Under the pieces are notes generated by a model. The model did no database searches and was not told where the DNA came from. It worked only from the letters and a program-made list of their open reading frames with translations. This document shows positions 1 through 9,895 of a DNA stretch of 64,000 nt, one piece after another (the stretch's first letter is position 1; every line of letters starts with the position of its first letter). The stretch is from Lactuca virosa (taxonomy: Eukaryota; Streptophyta; Magnoliopsida; Asterales; Asteraceae), in contig CAKMRJ010005523.1 of the NCBI GenBank assembly GCA_928212115.1, forward strand, positions 102,202,065 to 102,266,064. Reading direction: 5' to 3'. A program made the translations under genes and the position numbers.

Positions 1-5
1 TTTTT

Positions 6-776
6 TGTTTGGATTAATGTCTAAGTCCATAACTATATTTGGTATGTACTTGACCCGACCCGGCATGGTCCATTTGGGTTGCACTTCACCGGCAACAATT
101 TATATGGATAGTCTTTTGAGAAGAGTGGTATGGTTTATGATTTATATTAGTATATATTTATAAGTTCTAATATATTAATATGGGAATCATATTATTTAAT
201 TAGTATTGATCAAGAATTAATTTAGAATTAATTAAGTGATCAAAAAGAACTAATTAAATATGGACTCTTAATATATATGGAATGGGCCAAGTTCATTAGG
301 TTGGGCCTAAGCTTTCATGATGGTCCATGGAGCTTTTAACCCATGGATCCTATGTAAATGAAAGGTCATGGGTATTAGGGTTTACATGGATGTAACCCTA
401 ATCCTCCATAATATATAAAGGGGTCCTTGGCTCACAAAATGGCACAGTGTGTGAAAATAAGAGTGGGCCTTTTTTAGTGTGCATACATATTCTCTCAATT
501 CTTCCAAGGTGTTTTGGTGATTTGTGATTCCATTTGAGGCTTCCCACACTATTGGGGCTCTACACTATTGGGGCTAAGCTAAAAGCTTGAAGACATCAAG
601 CTACATCAAAAGGTATGTCATCTAACTAGAACTTTGTAGTATAGGTGCTTCATAATATGCTAGTTAGGATGAAACTTGGAATAGTTAATATTTGCATGTA
701 TAATAGAGAAACATAGATCCAAGGTTTATAGGGTTGCATGTACACCATAGGAGTGTTAGAATGCTCAAACCCAACA
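6..776 (+). repeat. 5' LTR of element A
   Basis: Direct repeat of 6853-7598 with TG...CA ends and the short inverted termini TGTTGG/CCAACA. It differs from the 3' LTR by many small indels, so the insertion is not recent or the assembly is noisy in homopolymers. The promoter region is described separately at 374-420. Confidence 0.92.
374..420 (+). promoter_or_regulatory. LTR promoter: palindrome of two inverted telo-box-like motifs plus TATA box
   Basis: A 29-nt near-palindrome (374-402) places TTAGGGTT and AACCCTAA head to head around ACATGGATGT. Eight bases later comes a TATA box (ATATATAAAG, 411-420). The arrangement recurs in the 3' LTR (7208-7236) and in both LTRs of element F (near 36230 and 43140). 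Telo-box motifs (AAACCCTAA) are known plant promoter elements. Use here as a promoter is inferred from position. Confidence 0.6.
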
Positions 777-777
777 G

Positions 778-789
778 TGGTATCAGAGC
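778..789 (+). other. Primer-binding site of element A (initiator-Met tRNA)
   Basis: TGGTATCAGAGC, complementary to the 3' end of plant initiator-Met tRNA, starts 2 nt after the CCAACA end of the 5' LTR. It marks the minus-strand priming site and fixes the element's orientation. Confidence 0.93.
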
Positions 790-1934
790 CATGGGTTGTT
801 TTCTGTTATATTGATGCAAATGTTTTATTTTCAAGTTGAAAAAAAAAGGAAAAAAAACATGACGTTTGTCAAATTTTAAGATAATTACTTGTTTTTGTGA
901 AAACGAATTATTTGTAAAATTTGAATCATTTTTTATATGAGTTGAATTAGGTCAAATTTAGTAAAAGATAAAATGATATGATTATTTTATTAGTTTTAAA
1001 AGTTGATCTAAATGTTTTTAAGAGTTTACATATTTTGTCATAAAATTTGGAGCTCAAAAGTTTTTTTTTAAAGTTGTGATCTTAAGGGTTTTTGAAACTT
1101 CCATAAGTTATGGATATGAAAGTTTTTTTTTTTTTAAAAAAAAATTTGATTCAAAGTTTTTATGGAGTTACAAAATTGGTGTTAATGTTTTAAAGAATTC
1201 CATAACTTGTTCTAAGTTATGGAACATGGAAAGTTTCATCATAAAACACCATTAATTCCATAAGTTATGGAATCCAAAGGTTTTCAAGAATTACAAAACT
1301 TGCCCTCAAGTTTTGGAATTTGAGAAAAGTTTTTTTATGAAAAAAAAGAATTGAATTCTAAAACTCTTGGGTTCATAACTTAAACAATTAATTAAATGGT
1401 TTTAATTTTGAGTTTAATAATTGGAATTATGATGTTTTGTTGAATAGTTCAAATTAACTCTTATGGACTTTATAATAGTTAATTAAGCGTTTAATTAAAA
1501 AGTATTATTAATCCATAAATATATGGTTTGAGTTTAATTAAATTAAAGTCAGTTTAATTAATAGATTAACCCACCAAGTATTTTAAATGTCTAAAATCAC
1601 CCTTATACTATTATAATATTAAAAGTTTAATATCTTATATGTATAAGAGCAAGTCGTCTTACCATTAGTAGGCCTCCTTCACGAAGCCGGTCTATAAGGG
1701 GGGTATAAGGTTACTGCCTATAAAATGGCAGTTTAATGGGTGTCCACTCTCACTCACCGCTTCCTTGACCGGTGGAGGGTCGTTAGCCGAACAGGTAGGA
1801 CAAGGACTATATTCTCCCTTCATTATAAGTATAAATGATAATACTAAGTAAAAACACTTATAAATTCCCAATCTTAGTTACTTAGGAAAATGTGAATAAG
1901 GTGCTAATCCATGAAATTACACTTTGCACTTTGT

Positions 1935-1986
1935 TTAAGCTGTTAGTGGAGCGTGTGTGGTTAACCGGCACACTAACCTGGCTTAA
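1935..1986 (+). other. Leader hairpin B1 (loop family B)
   Basis: GTTAGTG (1942-1948) pairs with CACTAAC (1971-1977). An outer stem pairs TTAAGC (1935-1940) with GCTTAA (1981-1986). The 22-nt loop holds GTGTGTGGTTAACCGGCA. The 25-nt block 1948-1972 recurs exactly at 2030-2054 inside a different stem. The counterpart in element F is at 41671-41706. Confidence 0.7.
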
Positions 1987-2005
1987 CAAGGTAGGCAAAG
2001 GGTAA

Positions 2006-2076
2006 CTTAATGTTTATCATAGTATCGTTGGAGCGTGTGTGGTTAACCGGCACATCGATTGAGGGTAAATATTAAG
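2006..2076 (+). other. Leader hairpin B2 (loop family B, different stem)
   Basis: CTTAATGTTTATC (2006-2018) pairs over 13 bp with GGTAAATATTAAG (2064-2076) using two G-U wobbles on the sense strand. An inner ATCG/CGAT stem (2024-2027 with 2056-2059) encloses the same 25-nt block as hairpin B1. The stem sequence is unrelated to that of B1. Counterpart in element F: about 41580-41640. Confidence 0.65.
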
Positions 2077-2112
2077 GGTACCAAGTATATTTGCATGGTT
2101 ACTTCACACTTT

Positions 2113-2145
2113 GTTTTGTGATCCTCGGCATCCCAGTCACAAAAC
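2113..2145 (+). other. Hairpin A1 (constant loop CGGCATCCC)
   Basis: A perfect 9-bp stem, GTTTTGTGA (2113-2121) with TCACAAAAC (2137-2145), closes the 15-nt loop TCCTCGGCATCCCAG. Element F keeps the loop with a 7-bp stem at 41506-41534 on the minus strand. It sits in the untranslated leader upstream of gag. Confidence 0.75.
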
Positions 2146-2295
2146 CTGAAGGGCACACTCGAGATTGAAACATGCCATTGAAAAGTTCAATGAATCTCAA
2201 AAGAATCTAGGAGTTTCAAAACCAATTAAAACCTAATAATACATTTCGTTTATCTTGGTGGAAATTGGTGAATCGTCATTCACCTACCTTCAAAT

Positions 2296-2340
2296 ATTTT
2301 ATAGCTTGGATTACGGCATCCCTCTTCCAAGTTATAAAAT
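2296..2340 (+). other. Hairpin A2 (constant loop CGGCATCCC)
   Basis: ATTTTATAGCTTGG (2296-2309) pairs with CCAAGTTATAAAAT (2327-2340): 14 bp with one sense-strand G-U. The loop is ATTACGGCATCCCTCTT. In element F (about 41311-41354, minus strand) the stem carries two G-U pairs on the sense strand, which would be A-C mismatches on the other strand. Confidence 0.75.
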
Positions 2341-2427
2341 AGTTTGTTGGGTCCTAGCCTTAATATATCATATTGGGTGTTATATTAAGGACTTAAATCA
2401 ACTTTACGTGAATTTCTCCCATTGTTG

Positions 2428-3172
2428 ATGTCTGGTTTAGACAACAATGATCTTCCCAAACCAAGCTTTCCTAATGAATATGACTTCCCGAGTTTGGCTC
2501 ATGGAGTCATACTTCTCTTCCTCCACCTCCTCCAATTATTCTCCCTAACCCACAAGTTCAAGGTCACTCAAGCCCTAATGGCAAGCAAGGTCTATGTGTG
2601 ATCACATCTTAGAGATGAAGTCACATTTGACAAGCCGGGAGAGTTGGGTGTCAAAGTCTTGAGAAAGTTGGATGTTCAATCACTTTCTAAGTCACATAGT
2701 GAGTTCCTTTGGGACTACTATGAAACAGACTATGACATGAACCTTAATGATCATATCTATTTGCTTGGTGCTGCTGAATCAGCAATGATTTGGAACGATA
2801 GTAAAGCAAATTTGATTAGAAGATCAACTTCCCAAAAACTTATGGACAGTGACAATGGTGACACTGGAAATCCAGAAAAAGCATTCTCTTTCCAATGGAA
2901 AGGGATTGGCCATAGTCAACCCGGTTGACCAAATGGTAAAGAGAAAGGCTAAGTCTGAGATAGTCCCATTACCAAAGGGTCCATATGTTTATTTTGCCAA
3001 AGGAAGGGCGTTGATTGCAAAGCTGCCAAATTTACCTAAGGATGTTAAAGTCAATAAGTTTGACTCTACATCAGGTAGAGCCCATTATCTAACTCTGTTA
3101 AGTTCTATTCTGAGATCCTCATTACATGATGTGACTGGGTCACATGTTGATGTTTTAAGAATCAAAGAATAG
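2428..3172 (+). pseudogene. Broken Copia gag of element A
   Basis: An ATG at 2428 opens a protein starting MSGLDNNDLPKPSFPNEYD. It aligns by eye with the better-kept gag of element F (40559-41223, minus). The frame has a TGA near 2596, ends at 2926, and a different frame carries the C-terminal part to 3172. The middle keeps the UBN2-like stretch around LSKSHSEFLWDYYETDYDM. Where element F has a CCHC zinc knuckle (CLYCQEKGHWKRSC), this copy has lost the cysteines (YVYFAKGRALIAKLP), so it could not bind RNA in the normal way. At least one stop and one frameshift make this a pseudogene. The Copia gag role (capsid, RNA packaging) is known from the family. Confidence 0.75.
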
Positions 3173-3711
3173 AGAGAAATCTTAAAGGAAGTATATGCTG
3201 ATTCTGATCGCGAAGGTGGATTTCGATCGCATCAGAATTTTGAGCAGTTGCTTAAGAAGTATGATATATTGCTAAGGAATAGATAACAACAATTTTCCAT
3301 GTGGATTGTAAGGATAAGTTTTTCCGCAAAGTTTTAAATAAAAGAAAATTGTTTAATTTTATTTATTTGAAGTATCCTTACAATGGCATTTGTGGAAAAT
3401 TGTTGCTTATATGATTCCACCACTGACAGCAATATTGGAAAATGGATTTGATTCTTTCATTTGTGGTAGTGTCTAAATTTACCAAATCAGGAAAGTTCCT
3501 CATCACCCAAGTTTCAATTGGACCGAAACTTGGAATCATGCAAGTTGAATAGTATGATGAATGAGAACTTTCAAGCATTGGAAAATCAAGACTAATTACT
3601 TTGTCACATGGATGTGTGAGTCAAGTGAAGGACTAAAGGGATCGAGTACACATTCTTGTGCACTGGTCATGTCCACCACAAAGCTCGTTAAGACTATTTG
3701 ATTTACTAAAG

Positions 3712-4040
3712 TTTAGTAAATATGGTTATACTTACAAGTTTAAGTATAATTCTGAAACATTGGAAAAGTCTCAATGTATGGCAGAACGAATGGAAGAATC
3801 AAATTAGGCAGAAAGATAAAAGTTTCTCAAATCTGAAAAGATGGGAGAGTACTTTAGTATCATGTTTGTGATCATCTTAATGATTTAGAAATCATATCAC
3901 AATTAGTCCTCTAAAGGTCATCTTAGTGCATTCTTATGACTAAGAAGAGGAGTCATGAATTGTTGAAATGGTTAGATCAGGAAGATGAGTCATACTTCGT
4001 TCCAAAACAATTCTTAGAGTCATACTCCAAGATTGTAACT
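3712..4040 (+). pseudogene. Eroded Copia integrase core
   Basis: In the frame starting at 3712, short blocks resemble the Copia integrase core: FSKYGYTYKF, then KSEKMGEYFS at about 3835, where functional copies have a GGEY-type motif, then ISQL at about 3892. In-frame TAG (3805-3807) and TAA (3817-3819) interrupt it. Element F has the same two stops at the same spacing (39828-39830 and 39816-39818, minus strand). No convincing RT or RNase H motif was found between here and the 3' LTR. Assignment is by eye and moderate. Confidence 0.5.
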
Positions 4041-4664
4041 TGAGTGACATATCTTAAAGAAAGGTTTAAAACACTTGTCAATGTAAGAGTAAAAGTGTCC
4101 TACTCTTGTACATTTGAAATTGGTAAGTTGTGATGTTTTGGATAAAACAAAGACCAACTAAGGCCAATTGTGTGAAGTGTTTGTCTTGATAAGAATCCGC
4201 ACTATCTCTTGAATATTTGGCAAGATAGTCTTATATGTCAAGAGGATAGTGGGAGTCTTAAAGATCCTAAAAAGAATTTCAAGAACTAATCAAGAATAAA
4301 ACCTGAGGTTCTTCACTAACACGACTTGAGGTTTATAACCTATCGTGTTGACATATTCTGTGCCCATTCCAGTTAAAGTTGGCTTTGCATAGGAGTTCTG
4401 AAAGTTCTCAATTGGTTGCATAACAACTTGGAAGCAATGGCAGGCCCTGTACTGCCAGGTGGCAAGAAGTTAAGATTGCATAAGTTCAGTCCATATGAGT
4501 TTGGATTTGTCATTATCCTTGTCTTGTGACTATGGTTTTGACGATTCACATGGATAAGAACACATACACCATAAAATCTAAGGGTCATAAGGTTTCTCTC
4601 CGATTCATGAAAATGATGGTGAGGAAACACTTCCACCAAGTAGATTTGAAGCAGATGGCAAAAG

Positions 4665-4725
4665 GTCTAAACAATTGAGACTATGATTACGGCATCCCTT
4701 TTCATAGTTCTGAAATTGTTTAGAC
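4665..4725 (+). other. Hairpin A3 (constant loop CGGCATCCC)
   Basis: The outer stem pairs GTCTAAACAATT (4665-4676) with AATTGTTTAGAC (4714-4725), 12 bp. An internal loop follows, then the inner stem ACTATGA/TCATAGT. The loop is TTACGGCATCCCTTT. In element F the same 12+7-bp arrangement and an identical loop are kept at 38796-38856 (minus). It lies in the dead pol region, so coding pressure does not explain its survival. Confidence 0.8.
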
Positions 4726-5149
4726 ACACATGCATGCTATCTAAGGAAAGGTGTATGATTTTGATAAAGTTTTATCAAAGCATCTCGTATCAGAAATCTG
4801 AACTTTGGTAAGAAAGTCAATAAAGTATTGATTTCTAGAAGTCCAGCTGATTTCTGAGTACATGTCAAAGCTAGTGGGAGCATAAGTGTTATGCTAATAA
4901 TCATCATGTTAGTGGGAGCATGATAATTATTGTTAGTGTTGCAAGTTAGCAATGTTAATTATAGAAAACAAAAGTTTCAATTCGTGAGGCTGCAGGGATT
5001 GAAAAAGTTGTTTTGCTATAATTAAGGGAGAGGATATACTTCATTTCAGTTCTAAAGGCTTAGATTGAGACCTTAATCATCTTTAGTCAAGAATATATAT
5101 ATAATTTCATGTTGGATTGGTTCAACTTAAGGAAATTCTATATATTGCG

Positions 5150-5204
5150 TTCTCAAAATTCGATTATGATTACGGCATCCCTCTTCATAGTCAAATTTTG
5201 AAAA
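5150..5204 (+). other. Hairpin A4 (constant loop CGGCATCCC)
   Basis: TTCTCAAAATTCGATTATGA (5150-5169) pairs with the stretch 5185-5204 (begins TCATAGTCAAATTTTGA): about 20 bp, two mismatches and one sense-strand U-G. The loop is TTACGGCATCCCTCT. Element F counterpart: about 38274-38331 (minus). Confidence 0.75.
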
Positions 5205-6841
5205 CATGGCAAATAAAAATATTGTAGCAAAAGACTGGTCTAGAATCATGTCTTTATGTGAGACATCATGAATCGTGTACCATTTGCTTTGGGTACAGGA
5301 TCGATTGCATGTGCTATAATATTTGTCATTTCTAAATTTTTTCCAAATGCCCAGAGGCATTAAGAAGGGAAAAGGTCTAGAATTGGATATGACTAAAATG
5401 ATTAAGCAATTGTCGAGGACAATCTGAGGTTTACCAAAGATTGGTTGCTCAGGGACAGTTGGAAGTATAGTGCTAATTTTGGAAGGACCATATTGACATA
5501 TTCTGAAAAGAGGCATCTCTTATTCAAAAGTGATAGTCAAAATGAGAATATGGAGTTGTCTCCATAGGTGGAAGTTATCTGTGTAAGATTAGAAAACTTA
5601 ATGCAAGAAGCATGTCCAAAGCAATGTACTTTGAATATGAGACTTAGTTTCCATGGAGTTGATCTCCATTGGAATACCTTATAATGACTGTTGACAAGTC
5701 TTTGTGACTTTGTACATATTCATTACAGGAGGGTCAGTGCATATAAGTTTAAAATCTAAACAGATTTCGATAAATGATAGGAATTTGAAATTCTCACATT
5801 TTTCGATAAGGATTTGGGAGTGTGAAATTAGAATCATTGAAATTATGTTCAATTGGTTTATTTCACAAAGTAAGGATCATAGACAACATAGAGTGCATAC
5901 TTGGTGTATGGCAAAGCTATTGTTTAAGAAAACATAGTGTACATGCTTGGAGCATGGGACAACTAGTGTTTTTAATTCAAGTATAAAGTTGATAAAACCG
6001 AACAATGAATAATGAGTAATCAGTATGGTGATAAATAAAAGTGTTATTTATATTCATAGGGTTTGATACCATATTTGATTCATTTATTCTTGTGTTTCAC
6101 TTTGCATGTTTTGACTTCCAGAATAACTAAGTCGCTCTTCCTGAATGATTAAGTTATTCAAACCATCCACAGTCGGTCATATGTTGGAAGTAGATATGAA
6201 TCAAGACTTTCATGGGTTGGTTTGTAGAGGTCATGGTACAAAGTGGTGCTACAAAAAAGGTGCGTTCATGAGTGCTCATAAGTTCTGAGTATTGGATTCA
6301 ACCCGCGCTCATTTGAATCACTTCATGGATTTTATCACGAGTGATCATGAGACGATAATATCTTATATTCTTCAAACCTAGAGATATGAGTTGTTACTAT
6401 GAGTTGGTTATACATTGATTGCACGAAAACGCATTTGGTAACTCGATGTTATAAAACGTGCCTTTGTGTATGATTCAACAAGTAGTAGAACAAGCCATAT
6501 GAGTCGAAGTTTATCCATTCCTTTTACCTTCGGGATAAAAGCGATATATGTGGGCCCCTCGATGATTTAGCGATGACACGTGAGTGCTTGGCCAAGCCAG
6601 GACTGATTTGATTTGTTCAATCAGTCAGTCATCATAAATCGAAAATCGGGAAACAACAAATGGACAGAGAGAATGATTATAATCCATGTCTCAGTCCATA
6701 TGATATCTAGAATGGAGGAATATATGATCCCTTATCTAATGGACAAGTCATTGACAAGGTCAGAGTTCGACGGCGGCTTTAAGAGCTACGATTGCCAGTT
6801 AGGTTTTGAAGTCATACTCAATAATAGTTTTAGACTTATCC

Positions 6842-7598
6842 AAGTGGGAGACTGTTGGATTAATGTCTAAGTCCATAACTATATTTGGTATGTACTTGAC
6901 CCGACCCGGCATGGTCCATTTGGGTTGCACTTCACCGGCACAATTTATATGGATAGTCTTTTGAGAATAGTATATTTATGTTTTATTAATATATTATAAG
7001 TTCTAATATTAAATATGGAATCATATTATTTAATTAGTATTGATCAAGAATTAATTTAGAATTAATTAAGTGATCAAAAAGAACTAATTAAATATGGACT
7101 CTTATATATATGGAATGGGCCAAGTTCATTTAGGTTGGGCTAAGCTTTCATGGATGGTCCATGGAGCTTTTAACCCATGGATCCTATGTAAATGAAAGGT
7201 CATGGGTATTAGGGTTTACATGGATGTAACCCTAATCCTCCATAATATATAAAGGGGTCCTTGGCTCACAAAATTGGCACAAGTGGTGTGAAAATAAGAG
7301 TGGGCCGATTTTAGTGTGCATACATATTCTCTCATTCTTTCTAAGGGTGTTTTGGTGATTGTGATTCCATTTGAGGCTTCCACACTATTGGGGCTAGCTC
7401 TTAAAGCTTGAAGACATCAAGCTACATCAAAAGGTATGTCATCTAACTAGAACTTTGTACTATAGGTGCTCATAATATGCTAGTTAGGATGAAACCTTGG
7501 AATAGTTAATATTGCATGTATAATAGAGAAAACATAGATCCAAGGTTTATAGGGTTGCATGTACACCATAGGAGTGTTAGAATGCTCAAAACCCAACA
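6842..7598 (+). repeat. Polypurine tract and 3' LTR of element A
   Basis: AAGTGGGAGA (6842-6851) immediately precedes the TGTTGG LTR start at 6853. The LTR runs to CCAACA at 7598 and repeats 6-776, including the telo-box palindrome (7208-7236) and TATA box. Confidence 0.9.
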
Positions 7599-8450
7599 AT
7601 TTTAACATTCTATATATTTTCTCGTACTTATATATTCTCTTGCAGACGCCATGGCAGACTTCCACCACCTAGGAGATCTTATTCCCCCAAACCAGGGGAA
7701 TAGGGGATGGATAGAGGATGATCCGGAAGGAATCCGAAGAGGTCATGGAGGAGTCGAAGAAGAGGAGATCGATGAGGAGGTCGACAGGAGGAGAGGATGA
7801 TGAGTGGACGGCCGAGTCTGAAATCATCGACCCGCCCTACATGGTGAAGGCAACAGCTGCATCGATTGGGCTACATGGACCACGCCCGCTGGCTACGATC
7901 GGGAGTTGATGGAGCCGGCACAGGACAAGGTCCACCATTCGGTATGGAGTAAGGGTTTTACGATCTTCGTCATGGAGGGCCCGTGAACCGATGCCTTCCT
8001 GTCATGGTTCGCAGGATTACAGACGTCGGAGACCAGGTGCAGACGACAGCCCATCGAGTCATGGAGATGAGGGATGCACTGGAGGTCACTACTGCACGCA
8101 CTTGAGATCTCTAGAGGGATTACTACCCCATGGATCAGCTCATCGAGGACCTTACTACCGCATGAGAGGAAGTGAGGGAATACCAGAAGGCAAGTCTTCC
8201 ATGGAGGAAGAGGGTGCGGGTGCCGGAGCGGCGTTTGGCCGGGAGTTGCAGGGGGCCTCTACATCATCCCCAGGCAACTACAGGGCAAACGACCCGACAT
8301 GGTGGATCCAATCCTACTCACCAGTTGATAGACGAGGTGTTTGGGTATGCGTTAGTGCTACCCCTTTTCTTTTCTTTTATGTATGTAGGACCGACCCTAC
8401 GTCTAAGTGATTACACTATTCACAGGGTCGTTATGCTGTCGGATTATTAG
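7599..8450 (+). pseudogene. Gag-like N-terminal fragment of an unidentified Gypsy-type element
   Basis: After a TTGCAG acceptor-like sequence, an ATG at about 7651 begins MADFHHLGDLIPPNQGNRGW, followed by an acidic glutamate/arginine-rich stretch. Several frames then carry pieces (HHSVWSKGFTIF near 7930, an ITDVGDQVQTT-like heptad stretch near 8010, REVREYQ near 8165). Small frameshifts separate them. The style recalls N-termini of plant Gypsy gag proteins, but I cannot place it in a lineage. It does not join smoothly to element B, whose gag starts at 8721. Confidence 0.35.
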
Positions 8451-8720
8451 CATGATATACTGAGACCTTCAATGTCAATTGTTCGCATACATGTACTAAA
8501 ATCTTTATCATTATGAAACCACATATGTGTTTTTATTTTTTCTAGATGTTGTTATTTGCTATGTCTTATGTATTCATTTTTATTTGGTAAAACAAGATTT
8601 CAATTGTATATACAAAATAACATTCGATAATCACTATACCTGACATATCTGAATGCGATGTTCCATTATTCGCATCATAACCCTTATAAAAACTTATCAT
8701 ATTCCACTTGTGGCAGTAGA
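8451..8720. other. AT-rich stretch, nothing recognised
   Basis: No gene, repeat or LTR terminus is visible. It separates the preceding gag-like fragment from the gag of element B. The 5' LTR of element B, expected near here at about 2.4 kb, is absent. Confidence 0.5.
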
Positions 8721-9895
8721 ATGCCGCTCCGGAGATATATCTGACGAAGGAACAATGAGACAGCACCACCACCGCTTCCGCCTCCACCCCTAATGGATTC
8801 GACCGCATTCCAGGCAGCAATTTCAGCTGCAGTCACTGTGGATCTGGAACATATTAACAACAATGGTGTCAATGGAGGCGGAAGCGGGAATGGTACATGT
8901 AGCTCTAACCAAGGAGACAACCAAGGTCAACCAAAAGAATGCACATACAAAGATTTTGCCAACTGCAACCTAAGAAGCCCTCACGGAAGCGGAGGAGTTA
9001 TCATCCTAACGTGGTGGTTTGAGAAAATTGATTCGGTGTTCGAGATATGCGCTTGCCCCAAAGAGAGCAAGGTGAAATTTACAGGTTGCACTTTTACGGA
9101 TTGGGCCCTTACATGGTGGAACGGCCATGTCAAAGCCCTAACTCTCCCAGTGGCAAATTCAATGAGTTGGGAAGACCTCAAGATGTTGATGCTCGTCGAA
9201 TATTGACCCCAGGGTGAAGACCAGAAGTTAGAGCAGGAATTGTGGAATCTCACTGTAAAAGACTCCGACATCGAGGCTTACATTGCCAAGTTCAGTGATC
9301 TGGCACTCTTGTGTCCAGGAATGATCACCTCTGAAAGTAAGAAGGTCGAACGTTTCATTTGGAGGCTAACTCCCCCGATTCAAGGGAATGTAATTGTTTC
9401 CAACCCCACAACGTTCGACTGCACCAAACGTCCCGCGCAAAAGCTATATGACCATGGAGAACAAAAGGGCACGATGACTTTCGTCACTGAATTGAAGAAA
9501 GGGAATGATAACAAGAAAAATTCGGGGAACAAGAGGAAAGGGCATCAAACCCAGGAACCCTCCAAAAAGCAACAAATAGTGACGGTTCACGCAGCTACTA
9601 CTCCTGCCACAATAGCTCCCACAAAGCAATATGTCGCTAATCTGCCAAAGTGCGACAAATGGCCCTTCCACCACCACAGAGCCTGCAGAGAGATTCAATG
9701 CACGACCTGCAACAAGAAAGGGCACACTTCCTGATACTGCAAGGCACCGGCACAGCAGAACAACCAATCCAACAACGTTGTGGCAAACCAAGCGTGTTAT
9801 GGGTGCGGAGAGACTGGCCACTTCAAGAGAAACTGCCCCAAAGCCAACAATCGGAATGCAGGGGAAACAAGCAAAGTCCTAGCAATAGGACATGA
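8721..9895 (+). pseudogene. Gypsy gag (capsid and two zinc knuckles) of element B, frameshifted
   Basis: The gag start is probably ATG 8721 (MPLRRYI), followed after a frameshift by a proline-rich run and MDSTAFQAAISAAVTVDLEH from 8793. The capsid-like retrotransposon gag region (WFEKIDSVFEI, FTDWALTWWNGHV) spans about 9010-9130. A stop (TGA, 9204-9206) breaks it before SDIEAYIAKFSDLALLCPGM resumes at about 9265. Two CCHC knuckles close it: CTTCNKKGHTS-YC (about 9700-9740, broken by a stop) and an intact CYGCGETGHFKRNC (about 9799-9840). In the family, gag forms the particle and the knuckles bind RNA. Confidence 0.85.

Larger units (their letters stand above)
4041..6840 (+). other. Non-coding 3' interior of element A
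   Basis: No open frame above noise and no recognisable RT or RNase H motif apart from hairpins A3 and A4. An imperfect direct duplication of about 43 bp lies near 5889-5976 (AACATAGAGTGCATACTTGG and AACATAGTGTACATGCTTGG) and is shared with element F (about 37520-37605). The stretch probably represents pol decayed past recognition. Confidence 0.6.
6..7598 (+). mobile_element. Element A: Copia-type LTR retrotransposon, non-autonomous
   Basis: Both LTRs are present (6-776 and 6853-7598), each opening TGTT(T)GGATTAATG and closing CCAACA. An initiator-Met primer-binding site lies 1 nt inside the 5' LTR and a short polypurine tract (AAGTGGGAGA) abuts the 3' LTR. The flanks TTTTT (1-5) and ATTTT (7599-7603) could be a decayed 5-bp target duplication. 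The 1.6-kb leader is highly structured. After it come a broken gag and an eroded pol. A second copy of the same family, element F, lies on the minus strand at 35852-43574. Shared stop codons in the two copies suggest that the family moved with proteins supplied in trans. Copia assignment rests on the gag and integrase remnants. Confidence 0.9.

Noticed and set aside
2113..5204. CRISPR-like reading of the repeated CGGCATCCC motif
   Set aside because: Copies are few, irregularly spaced and inside hairpin loops of a plant retrotransposon. Nothing resembles an array or cas genes.
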